Part shown: in pieces, positions 1 to 6,693 of the stretch
Position numbering within the stretch: the first letter of the stretch is position 1
Layout of the letters: each line of letters opens with the position of its first letter
NCBI RefSeq assembly: GCF_000518885.1
Contig: NZ_JAEL01000059.1
Span: 209 to 34,872 of the forward strand
DNA length: 34,664 nt
Direction: 5' to 3'
Source of the DNA: Bacillus sp. J33
GTDB taxonomy: Bacteria > Bacillota > Bacilli > Bacillales > Cytobacillaceae
Notes under the pieces: generated by a model
What the model saw: only the letters and a program-made list of their open reading frames with translations
The model's database searches: none
What the model was told of the DNA's origin: nothing
Program-made: the position numbers and the translations under genes

Positions 1-126
1 CGAGACTCCTGCGGGAGAAGCGTGTCAGCGGGAGACCCCGCAGGTGCGAATGCACCGAGGAGCGTCGGACCGCCCGCGGAAAGCGAGTGCCTCGTGCTGA
101 AATCAACAGGTAAATTTAACAGATCC
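1..126 (+). repeat. Right part of a MITE-like dispersed repeat (copy A)
   Basis: GC-rich non-coding sequence cut by the window edge. It matches the reverse complement of the complete copy at 25622-25871 over its whole length. It has the shared segments CTCCTGCGGGAGAAGCGTG, GAGGAGCGTCGGACC and CTCGTGCTGAAATCAACAGG, and ends in TTAACAGATCC (116-126), a one-base variant of the family end TTAACAGAGCC. The next 8 bases are TTTATTAA, so an intact insertion should have the same octamer just left of the element, outside the window. Bases 127-204 hold only a weak ATCCTTT/AAAGGAT hairpin and the leader of the amidase gene. Confidence 0.85.
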
Positions 127-204
127 TTTATTAAAGGATAACTTTTCTTTCATCGCGAATTATTAGTAAGGCTTTACTTTACTAAAGATTGAGGGGTACA
201 GAAG

Positions 205-1788
205 ATGGAGAATCCAAGGCTGAAAATGTTTCATGATGAAGGATTGCTTGAAGCTACCGTAGATGAACTGCAGGATAGGATGGAAAGCGGGGAGATTACA
301 TCCAAAGAACTCGTTCTGTTGTATATGGAAAGGATCGGGCAGATAGACAAGCAGGGCCTTTCGATCAATTCTATTCTAGAAGTAAATCCGGATGCTTTGC
401 ATATAGCGGCTGCACTTGATGCGGAGAGAAAGAAGCAAGGTCCGAGGAGTGCTCTTCATGGCATTCCTGTTTTACTAAAGGATAATATCGATACGGGAGA
501 TAAAATGCATACAAGTGCTGGTTCGCTTGCATTGAAGGACCATTGTGCACAAAGAGATTCCTTTGTGGCATCCCAATTAAGGAATGCAGGAGCGGTTATT
601 CTGGGAAAAACGAATATGACGGAATGGGCCAATTTTATGACAGAGGGCATGCCAAGCGGATATAGCTCAAGAGGCGGCCAGACTCTGAATCCTTATGGCC
701 CGGGCAAGTTTGATGCCGGGGGTTCAAGTGCAGGATCTGGTGCAGCAGTGGCAGTCAATTTTGCCGTGGCAGCAATCGGAACGGAGACATCAGGTTCGAT
801 ACTAAGCCCGGCAAGCCAAAACTCCCTTGTGGGCATTAAGCCGACTGTCGGGCTAGTTAGCCGGACTGGCATTATCCCGATTGCCCATAGCCAGGACACA
901 GCCGGACCAATGGCAAGAACGGTTAAAGATGCTGCTATTTTATTGAGCGTGCTATCATTAGCTGATGAGAATGACCCGATAACATTAACCAATTTGGATT
1001 TGCAGAACAGAGATTTCACAGAATATCTCGATCAGGATGGCCTGAAAGGAGCCCGTATCGGCATTGCGAGGGAGACTTACTTTGAATACTTAAGCAAAGA
1101 AAAGCTCTCCGTTATGAACGAGGCGGTTGTCCAATTGAAAAAACTGGGAGCAGAGGCTGTAGAGGAAGTAGTGATTCCTTCCGCAAAAGCGGAGTGGAGA
1201 TATGATGTGCTGACATATGAATTTAAGGCAGATCTGAATGCTTACCTGCGTACTGTCGCACCGCATTTAAATATCCGCTCACTGGCCGATGTCATTGATT
1301 TTAATGAAAAAAACAGTGAAAAAGCCTTAAAATATGGCCAAACCATTTTGCAGAAATCGGAAGCAACCAGTGGAAATCTTACAGAAAAAGCTTATATCTC
1401 CGCATTGGAGAAGGACATTTATTTCTCTGCTGAGCAGGGCATCGACTATGTCATGAAAGAGCATAATTTGGATGCAATTGTGTTCCCAAATAATTTTGGA
1501 GCAGGCATTCCAGCAAAGGCAGGATATCCATCCATTACGGTTCCTGCCGGATACACCCCTGAAGGTGAACCTGTGGGAATTACCTTTACAGGACTGGCTT
1601 ATAGTGAGCCTTCCCTTATTAAATTTGCTTATGCTTATGAGCAGGCGACAAAGAAAAGAAAAGAAAAGCCCCTGAGCTTGGCAATTTCATGTAAGCATTT
1701 TAAAAGAATAACAGCCTGCCGTAATACTCATACTACTTTTGAAAAAGAAAAAAAGGAGCAGGTGAGAAAATGGGCAGAACAAAATTAG
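205..1788 (+). CDS. Amidase signature family protein, probable C-terminal frameshift
   Basis: Amidase of the Ser-cisSer-Lys family, hydrolysing a carboxamide; the substrate cannot be read from sequence. The catalytic set is visible: Lys92 in LLKDNID, the cis-Ser in GGSSAGS (172-178) and the nucleophile Ser198 in GTETSGSI. The start ATG has GAGGGG upstream. The family fold is complete to about residue 488 (AYAYEQATKKRK). The last ~37 residues are basic, unlike amidase tails, and overlap the next gene. In the -1 frame after the A/G-rich run at 1652-1670 the protein would end KKRK-APELGNFM-stop at about 1692, a normal amidase tail. I infer a recent indel or a sequencing error in that run; the catalytic domain should be unaffected. 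Probably monocistronic, or cotranscribed with the 44-aa gene that follows. Confidence 0.85.
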   Translation: MENPRLKMFHDEGLLEATVDELQDRMESGEITSKELVLLYMERIGQIDKQGLSINSILEVNPDALHIAAALDAERKKQGPRSALHGIPVLLKDNIDTGDKMHTSAGSLALKDHCAQRDSFVASQLRNAGAVILGKTNMTEWANFMTEGMPSGYSSRGGQTLNPYGPGKFDAGGSSAGSGAAVAVNFAVAAIGTETSGSILSPASQNSLVGIKPTVGLVSRTGIIPIAHSQDTAGPMARTVKDAAILLSVLSLADENDPITLTNLDLQNRDFTEYLDQDGLKGARIGIARETYFEYLSKEKLSVMNEAVVQLKKLGAEAVEEVVIPSAKAEWRYDVLTYEFKADLNAYLRTVAPHLNIRSLADVIDFNEKNSEKALKYGQTILQKSEATSGNLTEKAYISALEKDIYFSAEQGIDYVMKEHNLDAIVFPNNFGAGIPAKAGYPSITVPAGYTPEGEPVGITFTGLAYSEPSLIKFAYAYEQATKKRKEKPLSLAISCKHFKRITACRNTHTTFEKEKKEQVRKWAEQN

Positions 1789-1904
1789 GAAACGGCAATG
1801 CACAGCGGAATAACAATAAACACAGACCGCAAAGGACAAGTGAAGAACTAGTCGAATTTACAACTGGAAGCAAGGAAAAGAAAGAAAACAACGTACAGGA
1901 CTAA
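1770..1904 (+). CDS. Small hydrophilic protein (44 aa), possibly spore-associated
   Basis: Short ORF beginning MGRTKLGNGNAQRNNN and ending KEKKENNVQD. It is very rich in Asn, Lys, Arg, Gln and Glu and has no hydrophobic segment. The ATG has AAGGAG 11 bases upstream (GGTGAG is nearer), and a strong terminator follows within 10 bases. Composition and size resemble the minor small acid-soluble spore proteins and YfhD-like peptides of Bacillaceae, but I do not recognise the family and assign no function. The annotated amidase frame overlaps it by 19 bases. If the amidase really ends at about 1692, this gene has its own clean 77-base leader, which favours it being real. Confidence 0.6.
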   Translation: MGRTKLGNGNAQRNNNKHRPQRTSEELVEFTTGSKEKKENNVQD

Positions 1905-1911
1905 TAAAAAA

Positions 1912-1949
1912 ATCCTCTTTCAGCAGAGCTGAAGGAGGATCTTTTTATT
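1912..1949 (+). terminator. Rho-independent terminator after the 44-aa gene
   Basis: A 13-bp stem (1912-1924 with 1928-1940, one G-T wobble) around the loop AGA, followed by CTTTTTATT. It lies 8 bases after the stop codon of the 44-aa gene. Confidence 0.9.
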
Positions 1950-1955
1950 CTGAAA

Positions 1956-1992
1956 GGCACCGATACCAGTTTGCTTAACTGGTATCGGTGCC
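1956..1992. terminator. Perfect 16-bp hairpin between convergent genes
   Basis: GGCACCGATACCAGTT (1956-1971), a 5-base loop, then the exact reverse complement (1977-1992). It sits 14 bases beyond the stop of the minus-strand yhfW gene, so it may end that transcript. On the minus strand it is followed by CTTTCAGAATAAAAAG and not by a clean T-run, so it may instead be a REP-like hairpin. A related core, GGTGCTGATACCA, occurs inside the repeat at 5463-5549. Confidence 0.6.
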
Positions 1993-2005
1993 TGGTATTC
2001 TTAAT

Positions 2006-3535
2006 TTAATCGGAATCCACTTTTTTGAGCGGTTTTTCAGCAGGGCCTTCGATGACTGATCCGTCATAGGAAAAGCGGGAGCCATGGCATGGGCAATCCC
2101 AGGTACGGTCTCCGTGGTTCCACTCGCATTCACAGCCCATATGAGTACAGGTCGTATCCACTAGATGCAATTGGCCGTCAGGATCTTTATAGGCTCCTGT
2201 ACGCTGGCCTTTAATCATCACGACTCCGCCTTCGTCATTCTCCAAATCAGTTGTTTCCTTAGGCACAAATTCAAGCTTTCCCTTAATCAGCTGTCCGGCT
2301 ACATCCGTGTTTGTTGCGATGAATTTCTTAATGCTTGGATCTGCCTGGAATCTTGATGGACTAAACAGTTCGGCATATGGATTTTCTTTTTCCATAATCA
2401 AATCTTTAATCAGCAGGGCTGCTGCGGTACTGTTGGTCATTCCCCATTTACGGAAGCCTGTTGCGATAAAAATATTCTTTTGCTTGGCAGTAATAGGACC
2501 AATATAAGGCACTTTATCCAATGTGTATAAATCCTGGGTGGACCAGCGGTAAGGATAATCGGTAATGCCAAGCACCTCTTCCGCAAAGCTTTCCAGAGCC
2601 AGGTAATGTTTCAATGTATCCGGTCCGTGCCCTGTTTTATGGCTGTCTCCGCTGACAAGAATCAATTTATCCCCGTTATAAGGAGTATACCTTAATGAAC
2701 GGGTAGGCGAATCAGCGCTGTAATACATACCTCCAGGAAAGTCTGTATTTGTTCTTACCCCAAGGACATAGGAACGTTCCGGATATAATCTGGCAAAATA
2801 AAAGCCCTTCAAGTCTGCAAAAGGGAAGTGGGAAGCAGAAATGGCATATTTGCATTTAAGGCGGTTTCCTTCACGTGTAACAACATCAGGCAAATTGCCT
2901 TCCTCTACATTTACAGCGGTCGTATTCTCGTAAACCGTTCCCCCCATGCCAATAAACTCTTTAAGCAGCACTTTCAAATATTTAAGCGGATGGAATTGTG
3001 CCTGATTATGCATAGCGAGCACTGCTTTTGTACTGATATTAAAAGGGATGCTGTCCTTCATCCCGCCGTTAATTCCAAGCTTTTCGTATGCCTGCCACTC
3101 TTTTTCTATTTTTTTTGCATATTGGTCAGAAACAGCATAAATGATGCCCTCTTCAGTGCTTAAATCACAGTCAATTTGTTTTTCCGAAACAGTATTTCGA
3201 ATAAATTCAATCGCGTCTGTTGAAGCTTGATAGTACAATTTGGTTTTCTCTTCGCCAAAGTGGCTGATAAACTCATCATATATTAATCCGTGCTGGGCTG
3301 TAACCTTTGCGGTCGTATGACCGGTTGTGCCATTTAAAATATTGCCGGCTTCCAGGATGGTTACTTTGAATCCTTCTTTGGCAAGGAGATAGCCAGCTGT
3401 TATACCGGTTATGCCGCCTCCTACAATTGCAATTTCCGTTTGTGCATCTTCTCTGAGTCTGTCAAAAGCCGGAAGTTCTTCTTCTCGCCAATAAGGCTCC
3501 GGATATTGGGGCATTTGGTAGTTTGATGTCGTCAT
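2006..3535 (-). CDS. yhfW: FAD-dependent oxidoreductase with C-terminal Rieske domain (YhfW family)
   Basis: Two-domain redox protein of 509 aa, the same length I recall for B. subtilis YhfW. The N-terminal part is a DAO-type FAD domain with the dinucleotide motif IAIVGGGITGITAGYLLAKEG at about residues 35-55 and an acidic end of strand 2 (ILEAG). The C-terminal ~100 residues are a Rieske [2Fe-2S] domain with CTHMGC and CPCHGSRF, giving the C-x-H and C-x2-H cluster ligands. The physiological substrate is unknown. I chose the inner ATG (MTTSNYQMPQYPEPYW) because AGGAGG lies 6 bases upstream; a start 33 bases further out lacks this. A perfect 14-bp palindrome at 3592-3605, upstream of the start, is a candidate operator. 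Confidence 0.92.
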   Translation of the reverse strand: MTTSNYQMPQYPEPYWREEELPAFDRLREDAQTEIAIVGGGITGITAGYLLAKEGFKVTILEAGNILNGTTGHTTAKVTAQHGLIYDEFISHFGEEKTKLYYQASTDAIEFIRNTVSEKQIDCDLSTEEGIIYAVSDQYAKKIEKEWQAYEKLGINGGMKDSIPFNISTKAVLAMHNQAQFHPLKYLKVLLKEFIGMGGTVYENTTAVNVEEGNLPDVVTREGNRLKCKYAISASHFPFADLKGFYFARLYPERSYVLGVRTNTDFPGGMYYSADSPTRSLRYTPYNGDKLILVSGDSHKTGHGPDTLKHYLALESFAEEVLGITDYPYRWSTQDLYTLDKVPYIGPITAKQKNIFIATGFRKWGMTNSTAAALLIKDLIMEKENPYAELFSPSRFQADPSIKKFIATNTDVAGQLIKGKLEFVPKETTDLENDEGGVVMIKGQRTGAYKDPDGQLHLVDTTCTHMGCECEWNHGDRTWDCPCHGSRFSYDGSVIEGPAEKPLKKVDSD

Positions 3536-3591
3536 ACCTATCCTCCTGTAACGTAACGTCATATTCATTCATAATTTTTCCTGTAAACTCT

Positions 3592-3605
3592 ATTTGTATA
3601 CAAAT
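3592..3605. promoter_or_regulatory. Perfect palindrome ATTTGTATACAAAT, candidate GntR-family operator
   Basis: A 14-bp exact palindrome whose core TTGTATACAA matches operators bound by GntR/FadR-type repressors (for example the gluconate GntR box CTTGTATACAAG of B. subtilis). It lies 57 bases upstream of the yhfW start codon on the minus strand. No GntR-type regulator gene is in the window, so the binder is unknown. Confidence 0.45.
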
Positions 3606-3697
3606 TCCAGTCTCTATCTAAACCATACCCAATCAACTTAAAATTAATCAGGTTCAAGTTAAAAGTGAAGATTACATGCCCTTATGAAAATTGCGAG

Positions 3698-3846
3698 ACG
3701 ACGAAAAAATCAGGAGGACGCCTCAATCCCCCGCTCGAACGCTGCAAAAAAGTGGTGCTGTCACAAATCCAAGCAAATAAGCCGCAAATCCAACTAACCA
3801 CGAAGCAAAAATCAGGAAAACGATGCAATCTCCCGCCCGGCCGACG
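3698..3846. repeat. Pair of imperfect direct repeats
   Basis: Two degenerate ~45-50 base copies about 100 bases apart share ACGAA..AAAATCAGG, an A/G-rich stretch, then CAATC.CCCGC. The first is 3698-3742 and the second 3797-3846. No open frame is conserved across both. They may belong to another dispersed repeat family of this genome. Confidence 0.5.
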
Positions 3847-3968
3847 CAATAACTCATCTCGTGTACACCAAAAACTCCAATCAAAAAAGTAAACTCCAAC
3901 AAGATTAAAAAGCCCCGATACAGGGAACTATTTAAGCGAATTAACAACTTAGAAAGGAGTTTCAGTTT

Positions 3969-5033
3969 ATGAAAGAGCTTCACAGTTTTGGCTGGTATGC
4001 GGCGAGGATTGCACCGTTAATGCCAAAAAAGGCGTTCAAACCTGTACCGGCCCGCCTATGGGGAGGGCTTGCTTATTTGCTGATTGTGATTGGAGGGTTT
4101 CTGGCGATTTCATTATTTGATTTGCATCCGCTATTCAGTCTGCTGATTGCCATTATTCTTGGATCGAGTTTTGCTGCCATGGGTTTTCTTGGTCATGAAA
4201 TTCTTCATGGCACGGTAGTCAGGAAAGCATGGCTTCGTGATTTGCTTGGAGCGATTGCGTTCTGGCCGTTAAGTACAGGGCCCGCCTTATGGAGGAAGTG
4301 GCACAACCTGACGCATCATGTACATACACAAGATGAAGAGAGAGATCCGGATGCCTGGCCGACATTCGAAAAAGTCCTGCAGAAACCATTTCTCAGATGG
4401 GTCTATAGGCTGCCTTTTTCTTTCCGGGCATTCTTCAGTTTCCTGTCTTTAACCATCCAATTTACGATGCATGGCTTAAAAATGTTTACGCTTTATATAA
4501 AGGAATTTAAACCGGCAAAGCGGCCGGCGGTATGGACTCAGCTAATTTTGCCGTGGGCAACATGGATTACGCTGCTTTTCGTTATCGGTCCGGTAAAGTG
4601 GTTTTATGCGTTTCTGCTGCCGCTTCTTATTGCCAACTTTATTGTCATGAGCTATATTGCCACCAACCATCGTTTAAATCCTTTGACACCTGTCAATGAT
4701 CCGCTTGCAAACAGTTTGACGGTAACCGTTCCGAAATGGGTGGATGTTCTGCATTTTAATTTTTCCTACCACACGGAGCATCATCTTTTTCCGGGCATGA
4801 GCCCTAAATATTACCCCCTTGTAAAAAAGCATATTAAATCCATGTGGCCGGAACGCTACCATGAAATGCCATTAACAAGGGCGCTGGCTGCCTTGTGGAA
4901 GACACCAAGGGTATATTTTAAACAATTTGACCTGATCGACCCACATGCCGGCAAAGCGTTTGGATCATTGGGAAATGGGCTGGATGCAGCAGATATAAAA
5001 CACCGGATCATTCACACTGACAGCAAGCGATGA
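3969..5033 (+). CDS. Membrane fatty acid desaturase
   Basis: 354-aa integral membrane di-iron desaturase that introduces a double bond into acyl chains of membrane lipids. The three histidine boxes are clear: GHEILHG (about residue 75), HNLTHHVH (about 115) and HTEHH (about 268). They are separated by hydrophobic pairs near 31-72, 87-101, 152-178 and 190-232. It differs from B. subtilis Des in box spacing and box sequence (Des has HDCCH, HHATSS and HHVHH), so the regiospecificity is open. The ATG is preceded by AAAGGAG at good distance. It stands alone, with its own terminator at 5040-5070. No DesK/DesR pair lies nearby, so cold control through that system is not shown. Confidence 0.9.
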   Translation: MKELHSFGWYAARIAPLMPKKAFKPVPARLWGGLAYLLIVIGGFLAISLFDLHPLFSLLIAIILGSSFAAMGFLGHEILHGTVVRKAWLRDLLGAIAFWPLSTGPALWRKWHNLTHHVHTQDEERDPDAWPTFEKVLQKPFLRWVYRLPFSFRAFFSFLSLTIQFTMHGLKMFTLYIKEFKPAKRPAVWTQLILPWATWITLLFVIGPVKWFYAFLLPLLIANFIVMSYIATNHRLNPLTPVNDPLANSLTVTVPKWVDVLHFNFSYHTEHHLFPGMSPKYYPLVKKHIKSMWPERYHEMPLTRALAALWKTPRVYFKQFDLIDPHAGKAFGSLGNGLDAADIKHRIIHTDSKR

Positions 5034-5039
5034 TATGAA

Positions 5040-5070
5040 CCCTTCTCCTGACGGGAGAGGGGTTTTTATT
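5040..5070 (+). terminator. Terminator of the desaturase gene
   Basis: CCCTTCTCC pairs with GGAGAGGGG (one wobble) around a short loop, followed by TTTTTATT. The stem starts 7 bases after the desaturase stop codon. Confidence 0.85.
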
Positions 5071-5138
5071 GTAATTTTGGATAAAATGTGCAGTGCGTGA
5101 AATGATAAACAGTATCGAATGTTAATGGGGTATTTGTG

Positions 5139-5369
5139 ATGGTTACATTTAGCTTTATGACAATTTTTGCGCTAATGGCGGCTTTAGCGGCATTATTTGA
5201 TATGAAAATTTTAAATTATACCTTTTGGGAAGCCTTGTGGAATTTGCTGTTTACGGAGATTGCCACGGGAAGAATGATTCTTGTTGCCACACTTTTAGCT
5301 GGATTGGTGTCCAGCCTTATAACTGATTTTCGTATTTTAAAAGCCAGGAAAAAATCAGGTTCCTCTTAA
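5139..5369 (+). CDS. Small membrane protein of unknown function (76 aa)
   Basis: Begins MVTFSFMTIFALMAALAALF and has a second hydrophobic span around residues 44-62 (MILVATLLAGLVSSLITDF), then a basic tail (ILKARKKSGSS). This predicts two transmembrane helices with positive charge at the C-terminus. The ATG at 5139 directly follows an in-frame GTG; GGGG 8 bases upstream is the only ribosome binding site candidate. I do not recognise the family. It lies alone between the desaturase terminator and the ger operon. Confidence 0.6.
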   Translation: MVTFSFMTIFALMAALAALFDMKILNYTFWEALWNLLFTEIATGRMILVATLLAGLVSSLITDFRILKARKKSGSS

Positions 5370-5462
5370 AATAGAGTGAGTTTTGATTTTAATGGGGATG
5401 TCATGGGAAAAAATGTTAGGATACTTGGCAAATATCCAGCACTTATTATTCCATAACCGTTT

Positions 5463-5549
5463 GATTGTGTTAAAAACTTTTTAAATCGATCTCGTGCCTT
5501 CTGCTCTAATCAACAGGTGCTGATACCAATATTGAGAAGTAACACAGCC
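5463..5549. repeat. Short MITE-like repeat (copy F) in the ger operon leader
   Basis: An 87-base remnant of the family at 25622-25871. It starts GATTGTGTTAAA (variant of GGCTGTGTTAA) and ends GTAACACAGCC. The inner part ATCTCGTGCCTTCTGCTCTA then ATCAACAGG matches ATCTCGCACCTTCCGCTCCA then ATCAACAGG of copy B. The central GC-rich part is missing. The flanking 8-mers (AACCGTTT and TTAAAAAA) do not match, so it is old, rearranged or mis-bounded. It ends only 22 bases before the first ger start codon. Confidence 0.65.
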
Positions 5550-5571
5550 TTAAAAAAGGAATGGTGATTAA

Positions 5572-6693
5572 ATGTTAAAGGAGAATATCTCTCTCAGCCA
5601 GCTGCTGACTTTATTGATCAATTTCCTTTTAGGCAGTGCCATTGTGGTTGGGGTTGGCGGGGATGCAAAAAAGGACGCATGGATTGCCATTTCCATTGCC
5701 GTTGTGATCGGGCTTGGGGTGATGCTTTACTATTACTATATTATCAGCCGGATGCCAGGAAAAAATCTGTTTGAAATTATGGAGTTCTGCTTTAGCAGGC
5801 CTATCGCTATTATGATTACAGCTTTATATATTATCTATTTTCTTTACCTTGCCTGCCGGGTAGTCCGCGACTTTGGCGAACTGATTGCTTCAGCCATCCT
5901 GCCTTCAACTCCTATTGAGATTATTTCCCTTACGATATGCCTACTGATGGCTTATATCTTATATTTGGGAATTGAGGTGCTGGGGAGGACGTCTGAAATT
6001 TTCACCCCGTATTTATTTGGCTTTCTTTTTCTTCTTACCATCCTATTGTTTGCCAGCGGGAATGTTAATTTATACGAACTCCAGCCAGTATTGGCAGACG
6101 GCTTTCAGCCCGTTATAAAGGCTCTGTTTCCAACTTTGATTGTCTTTCCGTTTGGGGAATTAATTGCATTTACATTAATTCTTCCGGCTGTGACTAATTT
6201 TAAATATTGTATGCGAGTTTCTTTAATGGGAGTGGGGATTGCTGGTGCGCTCCTATTGTTTGCCATGTTTTTGATGATTGTCACATTAGGGGTGGATGCT
6301 TTGCTTCGCTCTAATTTTCCGATGCTGAGTTCTGCTCGGGAGGTCTCAATTGGAAATTTTATTGAGCGAATTGATGCCTTGGTTGTTTTTATTATGATGC
6401 TCGGCATTTTGATTAAAGGTTCTGTTTTTATGTTTGCAGGATTAAAAGGCCTGGAATATACCTTTCAGCTTCCATACCGGTATTTTTCCCTGCCGGTTGC
6501 CATGATCGTATCCGCTTTTTCTATTCTGATTTCGGTGAATTTCGGCGACCATTGGCAGGAGGGGTTAGAGCTGGTGCCATATTACCTGCACCTGCCGATG
6601 CAATTTGGCTTGCCATCATTTCTGCTGCTCATTTTAGTCTGGAAGCTGAGAAAGAAGAAGCCTAAATCCAGCGCAAAGGAGATGAAGTTTTGA
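5572..6693 (+). CDS. Spore germination receptor subunit B (GerAB family permease)
   Basis: 373-aa membrane subunit of a GerA-type nutrient receptor in the inner spore membrane, belonging to the APC-like amino acid permease fold. About ten hydrophobic helices fill the protein, beginning LLTLLINFLLGSAIVVGVGG and ending LPSFLLLILVW. The N-terminal segment up to GDAKKDAWIAISIA is typical of GerAB/YndE proteins. This subunit is thought to carry the germinant-binding site. The ATG has AAGGA and GGTGA upstream. The stop overlaps the start of the next gene by four bases, so the three ger genes are translationally coupled. The family usually runs A-B-C; here B comes first. The germinant cannot be predicted from sequence. 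Confidence 0.92.
   Translation: MLKENISLSQLLTLLINFLLGSAIVVGVGGDAKKDAWIAISIAVVIGLGVMLYYYYIISRMPGKNLFEIMEFCFSRPIAIMITALYIIYFLYLACRVVRDFGELIASAILPSTPIEIISLTICLLMAYILYLGIEVLGRTSEIFTPYLFGFLFLLTILLFASGNVNLYELQPVLADGFQPVIKALFPTLIVFPFGELIAFTLILPAVTNFKYCMRVSLMGVGIAGALLLFAMFLMIVTLGVDALLRSNFPMLSSAREVSIGNFIERIDALVVFIMMLGILIKGSVFMFAGLKGLEYTFQLPYRYFSLPVAMIVSAFSILISVNFGDHWQEGLELVPYYLHLPMQFGLPSFLLLILVWKLRKKKPKSSAKEMKF

Larger units (their letters stand above)
3536..3968. other. Intergenic region between yhfW and the desaturase gene
   Basis: Divergent intergenic region of 433 bases. It holds the yhfW leader with its palindrome, then a pair of imperfect direct repeats (3698-3742 and 3797-3846), then the desaturase leader with AAAGGAG just before 3969. 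Short open frames occur on both strands, but none has a ribosome binding site or a recognisable product. I see no convincing sigma-A promoter for the desaturase. Confidence 0.6.

Noticed and set aside
3665-3892. Open frame of 75 codons on the plus strand
   Set aside because: No ribosome binding site, odd composition, and it runs through the imperfect direct repeats; no recognisable product.
3723-3983. Hydrophobic 86-codon frame on the minus strand
   Set aside because: Starts inside the desaturase coding sequence without a ribosome binding site. The hydrophobicity comes from reading the repeats backwards.
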